Source of the DNA: Nitrospinaceae bacterium
Lineage (GTDB): Bacteria > Nitrospinota > Nitrospinia > Nitrospinales > VA-1
Length of the DNA stretch: 58,346 bases
NCBI GenBank assembly: GCA_029261595.1
Contig: JAJDAZ010000033.1
Span: forward strand, 1-58,346
Reading direction: 5' to 3'
In this document: in pieces, positions 1-8,882 of the stretch
Position numbering within the stretch: the stretch's first letter is position 1
How the letters are laid out: every line of letters begins with the position of its first letter
Notes under the pieces: generated by a model
Told to the model about the DNA's origin: nothing
The model's input: only the letters and a program-made list of their open reading frames with translations
Databases searched by the model: none
Made by a program: the position numbers and the translations under genes

Positions 1-297
1 GGCACCCACATCCGCATCCATCCCATTCTGCATTGGACGGAGCTCAACGTCTGGGAATACATTCAACGGGAAAAGATCCCCATCATCGACCTCTATTTTG
101 CCAACGAAGAGGGCAAGCGGTATCGGTCCCTCGGTTGCGCCCCCTGCACGGGCTCTATTGATTCCAAGGCCAAAAATGTAGATGAGATCGTGGAAGAGTT
201 AAAAAACAATACAACAACATCGGAGCGGTCTGGCCGTGCGCAGGACCAGGAGGACACTTACGCCATGCAGAAACTCCGCGCCAAAGGATATATGTAA
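1..297 (+). CDS. cysD: Sulfate adenylyltransferase subunit 2, C-terminal part (5' cut by window)
   Basis: Frame 1 is open from the first base to TAA at 295-297, giving 98 residues. CysD is the ATP-pyrophosphatase subunit that makes adenosine 5'-phosphosulfate (APS) from ATP and sulfate. The fragment shows the family's C-terminal landmarks: the [15 protein letters not shown] stretch and the YRSLGC-x-PCTG motif, ending in a [12 protein letters not shown] tail. The stop codon touches the ATG of the next gene, the large GTPase subunit, so the two are translationally coupled as in classic cysDN operons. The N-terminal PP-loop lies outside the window. The identification is secure. Confidence 0.95.
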   Translation, partial: GTHIRIHPILHWTELNVWEYIQREKIPIIDLYFANEEGKRYRSLGCAPCTGSIDSKAKNVDEIVEELKNNTTTSERSGRAQDQEDTYAMQKLRAKGYM

Positions 298-2127
298 ATG
301 AACGATAACGGAAGCGTCCCGACTCTCTCCAGCCGTCAGATGAAGCTGGTGATCGTGGGACATGTGGACCACGGCAAATCCACTCTGGTGGGAAGGTTGC
401 TGTCTGACACAGGCAGTCTGCCAGAGGGTAAAATAGACTTCATCAAGGACATATGCGAACGCCAGGGAAAGGTGTTCGAGTTCGCGTTCCTGCTCGATGC
501 GTTGGAGGAGGAACAGGACCAGGGCATCACCATCGACACCTCGCAGATATTTTTCAAGACCCAGAAGCGCCATTACGTCATCATCGACGCGCCCGGTCAC
601 AAGGAATTCCTGAAGAACATGGTAACGGGTGCCGCCAATGCCGAGTCCGCCCTGTTGCTGATCGACGCTTACGAAGGCGTCCAGGAGCAATCACGCCGGC
701 ACGGATACATCCTGAAACTCCTGGGACTCGATCAGGTTGCGGTGGTGGTCAACAAAATGGATCTGGTCGATTACGACGCGGAAAAATTTTTCAAAATCAA
801 AACCGAATACACGGCTTTCCTGGAATCGATTGGCGTGCAAGCGGAAGAATTCATTCCTGTTTCTGCTAAACTCGGAACCAATATCGCTAAAATGGAAAAT
901 GAAATGCCCTGGTACAAAGGGCCGACGGTCCTGGAAATGCTGGACCGGTTCGAGGAAAAAGTTCCTCCCAGCCACCTGCCTTTCCGTATGCCGGTGCAGG
1001 ATGTCTATAAATTCGACGAGCGCAGAATCATCGCTGGACGGGTGGAATCGGGACGGCTCAAGGTGGGGGATCACCTCGTCTTTTCCCCTTCCAACAAAAA
1101 AAGCGTCGTCAAATCAATAGAAGCCTGGAGCGTCCCCGAACAACCGACCGAGGCCTCCGCGGCACAGTCCATCGGGTTCACTCTGGAAGAACAGATTTTC
1201 GCGGAACGCGGCGATGTCGCAACAAGGGTGGACGAATTGCCCATCGTGTCTTCCACCTTTGACGTCAATCTGTTCTGGATGGGCAAACGCCATCTGGAAA
1301 AAGGCCGGTCCTACACCCTGAAACTGACCACCCAGGAAGTGGCCTGCGAAGTGGTGGAATTCAAAAAAGTGATCGACGCCTCCACCTTGGAAACTCTGGC
1401 CGATCAGGATTTTCTCGCCAAGAATGATGTCGCTGAGTTGACCTTGAAAACCAAAAGACCGGTGGCCTTTGACCTGTTCGGAACCAGTGCAACGACCGGA
1501 CGCTTTGTGATGGTGGATGAATACGACGTTTGCGGCGGCGGCATCATCACCACCTACACCCCCTCGAATAAAGAAGATAAACTACGCGATGAGGTCCGCT
1601 TCAGGAATTTCAACTGGGTAGAGAGTGGGGTCAAAGCCGAAGAGCGGGCTTACCGCAATGGCCACCGCGCGGCGCTCATTCTCATTTCCGGCGACAGCGG
1701 AGTGGGCAAGGGCAATCTCGCCCAGCATCTCGAAGAAAAACTGTTCAAATTGAATTTTCAGAGCTATCTTCTGGACCGCCGAAATGTCCGACTGGGGGTT
1801 TCCGCAGATATTGCCGAAGACATGAATTATATCGATGAGGAAACGGTCAGGCGATTCGGGGAAGTCACAAAATTATTCCTCGATGCCGGTCACGTGGTCA
1901 TTTCCACCTCCAACGCGTTCAATCAGGACCAGGACGCCGATATCCGCCTGCTGGCGGAACCGCATCCGGTCATTGATATCGCTATCACAGATGCACCGCA
2001 AACCTCGGGCGCGATCGATGTGACGCTTTCTTTATCTGAAGCCAAAAACGAGGTCGAAGCGGCCAATAAAATTTACCATTATTTGAAAGACCAGAAAATC
2101 CTGACCGGACACAATTATTCCATATAA
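298..2127 (+). CDS. cysN: Sulfate adenylyltransferase large subunit (CysN GTPase) fused to a degenerate APS-kinase-like domain
   Basis: This 609-residue protein is the GTPase subunit that drives APS synthesis by CysD. The translation-factor-type GTPase domain is intact: GHVDHGKS at about 21-28, GITID, DAPGH and NKMD, followed by beta-barrel domains to about residue 440. The last 150 residues align in order with APS kinase (CysC), but key positions are changed. The P-loop reads GDSGVGKG (residues 465-472), with Gly in place of the Ser/Thr that binds Mg-ATP. The DGDNVRHGL motif is DRRNVRLGV, and the later ISPxR and DPKGLY motifs are missing. The start ATG immediately follows the cysD stop. APS synthesis is well supported; kinase activity is doubtful, so a structural or regulatory role for the C-domain is inferred. 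Confidence 0.93.
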   Translation: MNDNGSVPTLSSRQMKLVIVGHVDHGKSTLVGRLLSDTGSLPEGKIDFIKDICERQGKVFEFAFLLDALEEEQDQGITIDTSQIFFKTQKRHYVIIDAPGHKEFLKNMVTGAANAESALLLIDAYEGVQEQSRRHGYILKLLGLDQVAVVVNKMDLVDYDAEKFFKIKTEYTAFLESIGVQAEEFIPVSAKLGTNIAKMENEMPWYKGPTVLEMLDRFEEKVPPSHLPFRMPVQDVYKFDERRIIAGRVESGRLKVGDHLVFSPSNKKSVVKSIEAWSVPEQPTEASAAQSIGFTLEEQIFAERGDVATRVDELPIVSSTFDVNLFWMGKRHLEKGRSYTLKLTTQEVACEVVEFKKVIDASTLETLADQDFLAKNDVAELTLKTKRPVAFDLFGTSATTGRFVMVDEYDVCGGGIITTYTPSNKEDKLRDEVRFRNFNWVESGVKAEERAYRNGHRAALILISGDSGVGKGNLAQHLEEKLFKLNFQSYLLDRRNVRLGVSADIAEDMNYIDEETVRRFGEVTKLFLDAGHVVISTSNAFNQDQDADIRLLAEPHPVIDIAITDAPQTSGAIDVTLSLSEAKNEVEAANKIYHYLKDQKILTGHNYSI

Positions 2128-2216
2128 ATATTGACTTTTCCCCGTTCTGATGGAAAATAGGCGGTTCTATTTCCGCCAAACGTTTAACCCTAGTTTGACA
2201 CAGGACTGTATTTATC

Positions 2217-2525
2217 ATGCCTAAGATCACTGTCATCAATACAGAGACCAACGAGACCACCACCTTCAAAGTGGGTTATGGCGCAAATTTGCGTCAGGCC
2301 GCGGCCTATAAGGATGTCGAGATTTACAAAGGCATGTCCAAAATGTTGAATTGCAGAGGCATGGGAGTGTGCGGGACCTGTCTGATCGAAGTGGAACCGA
2401 TGGAAAATGTCGATCCCCCCACTTTTATCGAACGACTGCACAAAATCGCTCCCAACCAGAAACTGGGATGCCGGGCGAAAGTCTACGGCGACATCACCGT
2501 CAAGGCGGCTATCAAGGATATATAG
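2217..2525 (+). CDS. 2Fe-2S ferredoxin
   Basis: This is a 102-residue soluble electron carrier. Cysteines at 46, 52, 55 and 85 form a CX5CX2C...C pattern, which is the spacing of adrenodoxin-type rather than plant-type (CX4CX2C) 2Fe-2S ferredoxins. The fold begins with the usual MPKITVINTETNE beta-grasp strand. It stands alone, 90 bases after cysN and on the same strand. Its redox partner is not in the window; a link to APS/sulfite reduction is only suggested by position. There is no strong Shine-Dalgarno sequence before the ATG. A short hairpin follows the gene at 2541-2555. Confidence 0.9.
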   Translation: MPKITVINTETNETTTFKVGYGANLRQAAAYKDVEIYKGMSKMLNCRGMGVCGTCLIEVEPMENVDPPTFIERLHKIAPNQKLGCRAKVYGDITVKAAIKDI

Positions 2526-2540
2526 TTCTGGTTTGCGAAG

Positions 2541-2555
2541 GGAGCGTTTGCTCCT
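2541..2555 (+). terminator. Weak hairpin terminator after ferredoxin
   Basis: A GGAGC-gttt-GCTCC stem-loop starts 15 bases after the ferredoxin stop and is followed by a modest pyrimidine-rich stretch. The short stem and absence of a clean T-run keep confidence low. Confidence 0.4.
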
Positions 2556-2615
2556 GCCTTTCACTATTTCTTGGCTGATAAGTTCTAATTCATTAGAAAA
2601 TATATGCTTCTACAG

Positions 2616-3326
2616 TTACATGGATTTTCTTTTTTTAAAGGATTTTACGTCATCATTAGATAGCTTAAACCATTCCCCTCTAGTTCTTTCCTCCTTAAAT
2701 CTATTGTGCCAATAGGCTTCAATGCCTTCGGGATCATCTGTTTCTATCACGTGAATGAGTTCTCCCTCTTCAGGCAACTTTGTTTTTATTTCTCTAAAGC
2801 GTCGATCTATATCATTACTACGGCCTAATTTGAAAAAATCGCCAAATTTAATTAAATATACATATCCAATAACGCTAACTTTTCTTCCCTTTGTTTTTCT
2901 GGAAGGGGTAGGCACCTTTACCTTCTGACAAATATCTAGAACATCCCTATAATTATCTTTTGCTCCGCAGAATTTTATAACAGCTTTAACTAGAGTTTCC
3001 TTGTTTCCAATCCTGTCCCTAATTGTTACTGTGCTAGGAAAATTGCTATCTTCATATTTTTTTACTTGGAATGTTTGGTCAGTGGGGAATTTTTGTTTTT
3101 CCCTGATTAAATCTACAATTTGTTCAATTATATAGTCTTGCGGCATAGCTTGAGTAAATTGGTTTGGTGCATGCCCAGCCTCAATAAGAGCATCACTCCA
3201 AGTTTCCCAGTACTTATTGATTTCGTATTTTTTGATTCCTGTAATTTTGCAAAACTTTTGCAAACCAGGTGTAGTGCTTTCATTTGAAATCTCTTTTATT
3301 TTCTCAAGGATATATTCTTTACTCAT
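2616..3326 (-). CDS. GIY-YIG nuclease-family protein with homing-endonuclease-associated repeats
   Basis: This 236-residue protein is AT-rich compared with its neighbours. The C-terminal third (about 150-236) is a GIY-YIG/T5orf172-type domain: GYVYLIKFGDFFKLGRS, then an arginine in the DRRFREIKTKLP stretch, then a distal EAYWHNRFKE with the expected glutamate. The N-terminal half holds two short helical repeats (about 1-50 and 60-115) of the type I/LLEEIKxxxxE...F...W..AL..AG, resembling the DNA-binding repeat found beside homing endonucleases. The ATG start lacks a clear Shine-Dalgarno. It is probably a horizontally acquired, free-standing nuclease or damage-repair-like factor; its target is unknown. 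Confidence 0.75.
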   Translation of the reverse strand: MSKEYILEKIKEISNESTTPGLQKFCKITGIKKYEINKYWETWSDALIEAGHAPNQFTQAMPQDYIIEQIVDLIREKQKFPTDQTFQVKKYEDSNFPSTVTIRDRIGNKETLVKAVIKFCGAKDNYRDVLDICQKVKVPTPSRKTKGRKVSVIGYVYLIKFGDFFKLGRSNDIDRRFREIKTKLPEEGELIHVIETDDPEGIEAYWHNRFKEERTRGEWFKLSNDDVKSFKKRKSM

Positions 3327-3466
3327 AGCTACTTGTATGTTTTATGGGAACAGAAAATAGATAATAGCATGGATGATTAACACCTCAATATTGCAAGGGC
3401 TTTACAAACGACAGGCTTAAAAGTGTAGTTTACAGTAGTCAAATATTGAAGTTTTGCAAACTTTCT

Positions 3467-3823
3467 TTAAAGTTGCAACAGCACCAGAACGGGAAGCAGG
3501 GTCAATCCCACGATCGATAATAAAGCATGCAGAAGAACATCCCATCGTTTGCTGAGGGGAATGACTATGATAAAGTATAGAAAAATCAGGATGTCCCAAA
3601 GGGTGAGTCCTGAATGAAGGCGCTGATAGATCAAAAATCCCAGAAAACAGGCCACCACAGCGACATATCCCCCAAGATGGGTTCGCAACAGGGATTTGGA
3701 CCGTTTGAAAAACCCCATGTAGGCGCCAAGAAAAATATTGACGATGTGAAACCCAATGGCCGCGAACACCCAGGGCAGAGAAGGCGAAGAAGTGATTTTT
3801 GATAAAATGACGGAATCCAGCAT
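3467..3823 (-). CDS. Small integral membrane protein, unknown function
   Basis: This 118-residue protein is strongly hydrophobic, with about four predicted membrane segments separated by short basic loops such as FKRSKSL and the SKRW turn. No enzyme motif is recognised. The chosen start is the ATG at 3823; a TTG four codons upstream (3835) is also possible. An overlapping minus-strand frame (3417-3911) is longer but has an implausible composition and is rejected. The region just upstream (3839-3960) is occupied by an intergenic repeat, so its promoter may lie inside that element. Confidence 0.6.
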   Translation of the reverse strand: MLDSVILSKITSSPSLPWVFAAIGFHIVNIFLGAYMGFFKRSKSLLRTHLGGYVAVVACFLGFLIYQRLHSGLTLWDILIFLYFIIVIPLSKRWDVLLHALLSIVGLTLLPVLVLLQL

Positions 3824-3838
3824 GGTGGAAATCAACGT

Positions 3839-3955
3839 CCCCGCAGAAAGCGCCAGCGTAGCGCACCCCTTCTAACCCTGCGTGGCAGGAAGGCAGCGGA
3901 AAAGATATCACAAGCGTTGGTTAAACTTTTCCTCCCCGCGTAGCGGGGCGGCAAA
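3839..3955 (-). repeat. Composite intergenic hairpin element, copy A (partial)
   Basis: Read on the minus strand this matches copy B (46604-46872). It opens with the CCCCGCTACGCGGGG hairpin (plus-strand 3934-3948), then GGAGGAAAAGT, then ACGCTTGTGATAT, a TTTTCCGCTGCC block, a CCTGCCACGCAGGG motif and AGAAGGGGT near its end. It lacks the terminal module with the CATAGCGC and AATATTGGG words seen in copies B, C and D. It sits between the divergent membrane-protein and SDR genes. Confidence 0.75.
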
Positions 3956-3970
3956 AAACGGGATTGTAAC

Positions 3971-4768
3971 ATGGATCTAAATCTTGCAGGCCGGAAAGTT
4001 CTTATCACCGGGGCAGGCGACGGCATAGGCCGGGCTCTCGCCCTGGAATTCGCCGAAATGGGCGCTCAGGTCGCAGGATGTGCCAGAAGCGAGGATCGGC
4101 TGACCAGTCTTTCAAAGGAAGTCGAAGGTCAGGGGCATTTATTCTATCCCACCGATCTCACGAAGCCGGAGGCGATCCAGATATTTCATGACAAAGTCAT
4201 GGAAACGTTGGGTGGGCTGGATGTGCTGATCAACAATGCCGGGTCGATCCTGAAACTGGGCGATTTTAATGACGTCACCGATCAGGACTGGCTGGATTCT
4301 TTCAACATCAATTTGATGCCAGCCGTTCGGTTGTCCCGGCTTTTTATTCCGGCCCTCAAACATTCCGGGGCTCCCAGAATCATCAACATTTCTTCCATTG
4401 CCGGGTCTCGCCCAGGCGATGTGTTTCCCCACTACAGCGCGATGAAAGCCGCCATGTCGAACTTTACCGTGTCCTTGGCACAAACCCTGGCTTCGGAGAA
4501 AATCCTGGTTAATTCGGTGTCTCCAGGACCGGTCTGGACCCGCTCCTGGCAGAAGGAAGTGGATCTTGCCAGCAAAAATTCAGATAAAAATCCGGGTGAC
4601 ATTGAAGAAGAAATTAAAACCGGGACTGCCCAAAGTGTCTTACTCAAACGCATGGGCATGCCGGAAGATATTTCAGGGATCGTGCTTTTTCTGGCATCCG
4701 ACCGCTCAAGCTGGATCACTGGTTCCAATTTTACCGTCGATGGCGGGGTGAATCTGAACCCCTTTTAG
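3971..4768 (+). CDS. Short-chain dehydrogenase/reductase (SDR) oxidoreductase
   Basis: This 265-residue classical SDR is an NAD(P)-dependent cytosolic oxidoreductase. It shows the cofactor motif TGAGDGIG near residue 14, the structural NNAG near 90, the catalytic serine in NISSIAG and the YSAMK catalytic dyad near 157. The C-terminal SSWITGSNFTVDGG tail is typical of 3-oxoacyl reductase-like members. The substrate cannot be told from sequence. It stands alone; the downstream gene on the same strand is a protease lipoprotein 38 bases away, so co-transcription is possible. Confidence 0.9.
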   Translation: MDLNLAGRKVLITGAGDGIGRALALEFAEMGAQVAGCARSEDRLTSLSKEVEGQGHLFYPTDLTKPEAIQIFHDKVMETLGGLDVLINNAGSILKLGDFNDVTDQDWLDSFNINLMPAVRLSRLFIPALKHSGAPRIINISSIAGSRPGDVFPHYSAMKAAMSNFTVSLAQTLASEKILVNSVSPGPVWTRSWQKEVDLASKNSDKNPGDIEEEIKTGTAQSVLLKRMGMPEDISGIVLFLASDRSSWITGSNFTVDGGVNLNPF

Positions 4769-4806
4769 GCCAGCAGGTTTCACATCAACCCACCCGGGAA
4801 AACAAA

Positions 4807-6111
4807 ATGAAACATCAACAAAATTTATTCGCTCCAATAATCACAAAATTAATTTTTCCCTGTTTTTTAGTTTTTTTAGCCCTGGCCCTGAGCAGTTGTT
4901 CGGTGTCGCGGTCTCCAAAAAATGAAACCCCAACCCTGGTCACGGCTGACGCGCCTATCTTTGACAAGCGATTCCAGGAAATAGAGATTAAAGATCTTAA
5001 TCTGGAAAATTTCTGGAAGGAAAATGTAGCCTATGAAACCAGGGAACCCATCCCCATCAACAACAACACTTTTGCCGACCTGACCGATCAGGTTAAGAAT
5101 GCGGTGGTCAATATTTATACTTTGCGGTTGGAGGAACGTGACGTTAAATTCGGAATTTCCCCGAATGATCTTCTACCCATAAAAATCCCAATCATATCCA
5201 CCATTTTCGAAATCATTCCTTTTCAGGTGCCGATACCTTTTCAATCCCAGGGGTTGAGTCTGGGGTCCGGGTTTATCATTAATGAACAGGGTTACATTCT
5301 CACCAACGCCCATGTGGTGCAGAACGCCTTGGACATTCAGGTACTTCTTTCCGAAGGGAAAAAAGGCTATCCCGCGAAAATCATCGGCATGGACCGCCTC
5401 ACCGATACGGCTCTCCTTAAAATTGAAGCCGACCAGCCATTGACGGTTTTGCCGCTGGGGGATTCGGACCGGTTGCGAATGGGGGAAATGGTCCTGGCCG
5501 TAGGCAATCCTTTGGGGTTGCGGCACACGGTGACCTCCGGCCTAATCAGCGCCAAGGAAAGAGTCTCCGCGCAAGCGAATGACAGGTACGCGTATTTTAT
5601 TCAAACCGATTCCGCGATCAACCCTGGCAGTAGCGGCGGCCCGCTCATCAACCTTTATGGCGAAGTAGTCGGCATCAACACCGCTATCGTCTCGGAGGCG
5701 CAATTGATCGGGTTTTCGGTTCCGGCGAACACCGTCAAGGAGGTCATGCCCTTACTGGTATTGGGACACGCCGAACGTGGCTGGTTCGGATTGCAAGCCG
5801 TCCCGCTCACTATTAAGCAAGCCGTCGACTTAAATTACAGCGGGGGAGACGCACTGGTGATTCAGAAAGTGGAAAAAGACAGTCCGGCTGAAAAATCCGG
5901 TCTGCAACCGAAAGACATCATTGTAAAATTCGACGGTCAACCGATGGAGCGGTTTCTTCTTTTCCGCAGAAAACTGCTGGGACTCACGCCGGGCAGGGAG
6001 ATTCGCATGACGATATTGAGAAACGGCGAGGAAAAAGAAATCACCAGTACCCTCGTCAAACGGGCGACGATAGAGACCCCACCGGACCCTGCAGAGGATC
6101 CTGAAAGTTAA
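4807..6111 (+). CDS. HtrA/DegP-family serine protease lipoprotein with one PDZ domain
   Basis: This 434-residue envelope protease has a lipoprotein signal ending in the lipobox LSSC (Cys31). The trypsin-like catalytic triad is complete: His169 in TNAHVV, Asp200 in LTDTALLK and Ser276 in NPGSSGGPL. A single C-terminal PDZ domain (about 335-420) contains the DSPAEKSGLQPKDIIV motif. One PDZ and a membrane anchor make it closer to DegS/HhoB than to two-PDZ DegP, so it is likely a regulatory or quality-control protease acting on misfolded periplasmic proteins. The region between the anchor and protease domain (about 32-100) is an unrecognised linker. The gene converges on the epimerase gene downstream. 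Confidence 0.93.
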   Translation: MKHQQNLFAPIITKLIFPCFLVFLALALSSCSVSRSPKNETPTLVTADAPIFDKRFQEIEIKDLNLENFWKENVAYETREPIPINNNTFADLTDQVKNAVVNIYTLRLEERDVKFGISPNDLLPIKIPIISTIFEIIPFQVPIPFQSQGLSLGSGFIINEQGYILTNAHVVQNALDIQVLLSEGKKGYPAKIIGMDRLTDTALLKIEADQPLTVLPLGDSDRLRMGEMVLAVGNPLGLRHTVTSGLISAKERVSAQANDRYAYFIQTDSAINPGSSGGPLINLYGEVVGINTAIVSEAQLIGFSVPANTVKEVMPLLVLGHAERGWFGLQAVPLTIKQAVDLNYSGGDALVIQKVEKDSPAEKSGLQPKDIIVKFDGQPMERFLLFRRKLLGLTPGREIRMTILRNGEEKEITSTLVKRATIETPPDPAEDPES

Positions 6112-6117
6112 CAGCAA

Positions 6118-7179
6118 TCATAAGCGGGCGCACACACCCCGGTGAATATCTTCGAAAATTCGTTTCATGTCAAACGTGTGATCCCATTCAGGATAATCCT
6201 TCCTGAACCGGCTGACATCGCTCACCCACCAGATATGATCGCCCACCCTGTTTTCGTCATCGTAAGCCCATTCAAGCTTGTTTCCTGAAATGGCCTCACA
6301 CAGTGTGATCGCCTCCAGAACGGAACAATGGCTGTAACGCCCCCCGCCCATGTTGTAGACCTTGGCCTGTCCAGGGTTTCGGTAAAAGTGATACAGCGCA
6401 TTCACCAGATCGTAACTGTGAATGTTGTCCCGCACCTGTTTTCCCTGATAGCCGAACACCGTATAAGGTTTTTTCTGGATCGCACAAATCATCAGATAGG
6501 AGAGAAAGCCGTGAAGCTCCGTACCCGAATGCGCCGATCCTGTCAGACAGCCGCCTCGAAAGCAGGCGGTCTTCATCCCGAAATATCGGCCATACTCCTG
6601 TACCAGAAGATCCCCCGCAAGCTTAGACGCCCCGAACAAACTGTGGGTGGTCTGGTCGATACTCATGGATTCGTTGATGCCATGCTTAAAATAGGGATGC
6701 GCGGAATCCAGCTCCCAGCGCGTTTCCCTTTCAACCAAAGGCAAAAGATTGGGCCGGTCACCATAAACCTTGTTGGTGGATAAATAAATAAACACCGCAC
6801 CGGGACAATATTTCCGGGCCATCTCAAGCAACACCAGCGTGCCGTTGGCATTCACCGTAAAATCTTTTGCAGGATCCTTCGCAGCCCAATCATGCGACGG
6901 TTGCGCCGCCGCATGAATGATGAGAGTGATATCTTTGCTGAACTCACCAAACAACCGATCCATCTCTTTTTCGGAACGAATATCCAACGAATAATGCCGA
7001 TAGCGACTGCATTCATTTTCTAACGCCTTGCGATTCCATTCGGTGGAAGCGCTTGCCCCAAAAAATTCACGCCGCATGTTGTTGTCCACACCGACCACCT
7101 GCATGCCCAGGCCATCAAAAAAACGCACCGCTTCCGATCCAATCAGCCCCGCCGACCCTGTGATGATTACAGTTTCCAA
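6118..7179 (-). CDS. NAD-dependent sugar epimerase, CDP-paratose 2-epimerase-like
   Basis: This is a 353-residue extended SDR. It starts with the NAD-binding [11 protein letters not shown] motif and has [21 protein letters not shown] and the [11 protein letters not shown] segment typical of CDP-paratose/tyvelose epimerase relatives. The position normally held by the catalytic Tyr of YxxxK reads FGASK, with Phe. The best start is TTG at 7179, preceded by GAGGAATGG as Shine-Dalgarno; the nearby ATG is out of frame. The gene lies 23 bases after a methyltransferase-glycosyltransferase fusion on the same strand, which suggests nucleotide-sugar supply for a surface glycan. The exact substrate is unknown. 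Confidence 0.87.
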   Translation of the reverse strand: METVIITGSAGLIGSEAVRFFDGLGMQVVGVDNNMRREFFGASASTEWNRKALENECSRYRHYSLDIRSEKEMDRLFGEFSKDITLIIHAAAQPSHDWAAKDPAKDFTVNANGTLVLLEMARKYCPGAVFIYLSTNKVYGDRPNLLPLVERETRWELDSAHPYFKHGINESMSIDQTTHSLFGASKLAGDLLVQEYGRYFGMKTACFRGGCLTGSAHSGTELHGFLSYLMICAIQKKPYTVFGYQGKQVRDNIHSYDLVNALYHFYRNPGQAKVYNMGGGRYSHCSVLEAITLCEAISGNKLEWAYDDENRVGDHIWWVSDVSRFRKDYPEWDHTFDMKRIFEDIHRGVCARL

Positions 7180-7202
7180 ACCATTCCTCTAATTTATGTT
7201 TT

Positions 7203-8747
7203 CTATTTTTTTGGCAGCGTGATGGCTTTGCCCTGCCATTTGCGTTCGATCAACCGCCACAACACTCGCAGATAATTCGGTCCGGTCTTGAATAAATTGA
7301 AACTTGAAAAGCCCATGTCCACCGACCGGTTGATCCAGGACACCGGAACTTCCTTGACATTGTATCCCAGCAATATCGGTTGCAGTCCGGTCTCGGCGTT
7401 GGCGGCAAAATCGTCGGACTCCAGATGGATATTATCCAGAACCTCGCGCGTCATCAGTTTGAGGTTATTGGTCGCGTCGCGAAAATGCTTTCTCAGGAAA
7501 ATATTGGCAATGATATGGAATCCCCGGTTAGCCAGGACTTTTGTGAACGCATAATTCAGAAGAACGCTGTCGCGGGAAAACCGGCTGCCGATGGCCACAT
7601 CCGCCCCGTCAGCCACCGCGTCGAAAAGTCCCGTGAGCTCCGGCATGATATGCTGAAAATCACAATCCATCATCAAAGCATATTCGCCGGTTACGGCGGC
7701 AAACCCGTCACGCAGGGCGCGCCCCACGCCGTTGGGCATTTCCCGGCGGACCAGCCGGACCCGGCTGTCCTTCTTGCCCAGGTTGGCTATTATTCCTGCG
7801 GTCTGATCACGGCTGTTGTCATCGACTAAAATAATTTCGTGAATGTAGTCGCCGAAACACCCTGTCAGGTTTTCAACAAGCGACGGAATATTGTCCTCTT
7901 CGTTCCTGCAGGGAACCACGATGGAGACTTTCTCTTTGAACATTGCATGATGAGCCAGGTTGGATATTTTTCTTTGGGCACCCTCCACCGGCGGTTTTTG
8001 CGCAAAAATATAAAGGGAACCGGCGAAGTTTCTAAGAAAAGGAAAATTTTCAAAGATCAAACTCAGATTCTGCACGGGCCAGAGAAGAAACCTGGGAATC
8101 GGTGGGTATACAAAATCGTAAGGCAGGATTTTGATTCCTGTGTAGCCCACTTCCGAAAGGATGGTGAATAAATCTATCCGGTTGAGAGAATTTCCTTCTT
8201 CCCGCTTTCGCAAAACAAATGAAACCGCCCTGGAAAGAAAGCGGCGAACGATGTAATACGGGTTCCATGGATTGGCGTCGAAAAACAACAACCGGCCACC
8301 CGGTTTCAGGAGTTTTTTCACCTCCATCAACAAGGGTCCACAGTTGTCGTCGGTCAAAAGATTCCAGCCGACGACATAATCGAACTGACGGCCCGCCAAC
8401 GACCCCGGAAAGGCGTCCAGGAAAACGGGTTCTATATTTTCCGAAAGCCCGGCCATATGCGCAAAATCCGATTTATCAAATGTAGCCGCCGAGATTTTGT
8501 TGGTGTGTCCATTGGATTCGGAAATTTTTCCAGCCCACTGTCCCTTTGAACAACCAATTTCCAGAATACTTTCCTCCGGAAACAGGTGAAACATGTGGCG
8601 CGTCATACGAGCCCGCCACTCCAGGCGTTGCGGCAGAAAATAATCCTTTTCTTTCCAATATTGGGCGCGAAACCGCTCCTGCTCCTTGAGCGTTTCTCCC
8701 AACTGTCTGCCACGTCTGTCGCCAATTTCCTTTAGAAGCTTGTCCAT
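7203..8747 (-). CDS. SAM methyltransferase-GT2 glycosyltransferase fusion
   Basis: This 514-residue protein has two domains. Residues about 50-180 form a class I SAM-dependent methyltransferase, with ESILEIGCSKGQWA as the SAM-binding motif I and LLKPGGRLLFFDA as the post-core strand. Residues about 270-500 form a GT2 (GT-A) glycosyltransferase like dolichyl/polyprenyl-phosphate mannosyltransferase: VSIVVPCRNEEDNI, LVDDNSRDQT, then MDCDFQHIMPEL carrying the DxD metal site. No C-terminal membrane segments are evident. It sits between a radical SAM gene and an epimerase gene in one minus-strand cluster. A role in modifying and attaching a sugar on a lipid carrier is inferred. Confidence 0.88.
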   Translation of the reverse strand: MDKLLKEIGDRRGRQLGETLKEQERFRAQYWKEKDYFLPQRLEWRARMTRHMFHLFPEESILEIGCSKGQWAGKISESNGHTNKISAATFDKSDFAHMAGLSENIEPVFLDAFPGSLAGRQFDYVVGWNLLTDDNCGPLLMEVKKLLKPGGRLLFFDANPWNPYYIVRRFLSRAVSFVLRKREEGNSLNRIDLFTILSEVGYTGIKILPYDFVYPPIPRFLLWPVQNLSLIFENFPFLRNFAGSLYIFAQKPPVEGAQRKISNLAHHAMFKEKVSIVVPCRNEEDNIPSLVENLTGCFGDYIHEIILVDDNSRDQTAGIIANLGKKDSRVRLVRREMPNGVGRALRDGFAAVTGEYALMMDCDFQHIMPELTGLFDAVADGADVAIGSRFSRDSVLLNYAFTKVLANRGFHIIANIFLRKHFRDATNNLKLMTREVLDNIHLESDDFAANAETGLQPILLGYNVKEVPVSWINRSVDMGFSSFNLFKTGPNYLRVLWRLIERKWQGKAITLPKK

Positions 8748-8882
8748 TGTGGTTCGTGCAAATGATGAAAAATCTTCAGGACCAAGTCCATGAAAGATAA
8801 ATTTTTAATTCCAACGGAAATAATTCGAGGGAGTATAGCATAGACCGAAGCCGCCGCATTCTTTAGAGAATACGGCTTCGAG

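Noticed and set aside
2195..2200. TTGACA upstream of the ferredoxin as a -35 element
   Set aside because: The matching -10 position would fall inside the coding sequence after the ATG.
3417..3911. 164-codon minus-strand frame overlapping the small membrane protein
   Set aside because: The overlapping frame 3467-3823 has clean membrane helices, while this one has an irregular mix and extends into a repeat element.
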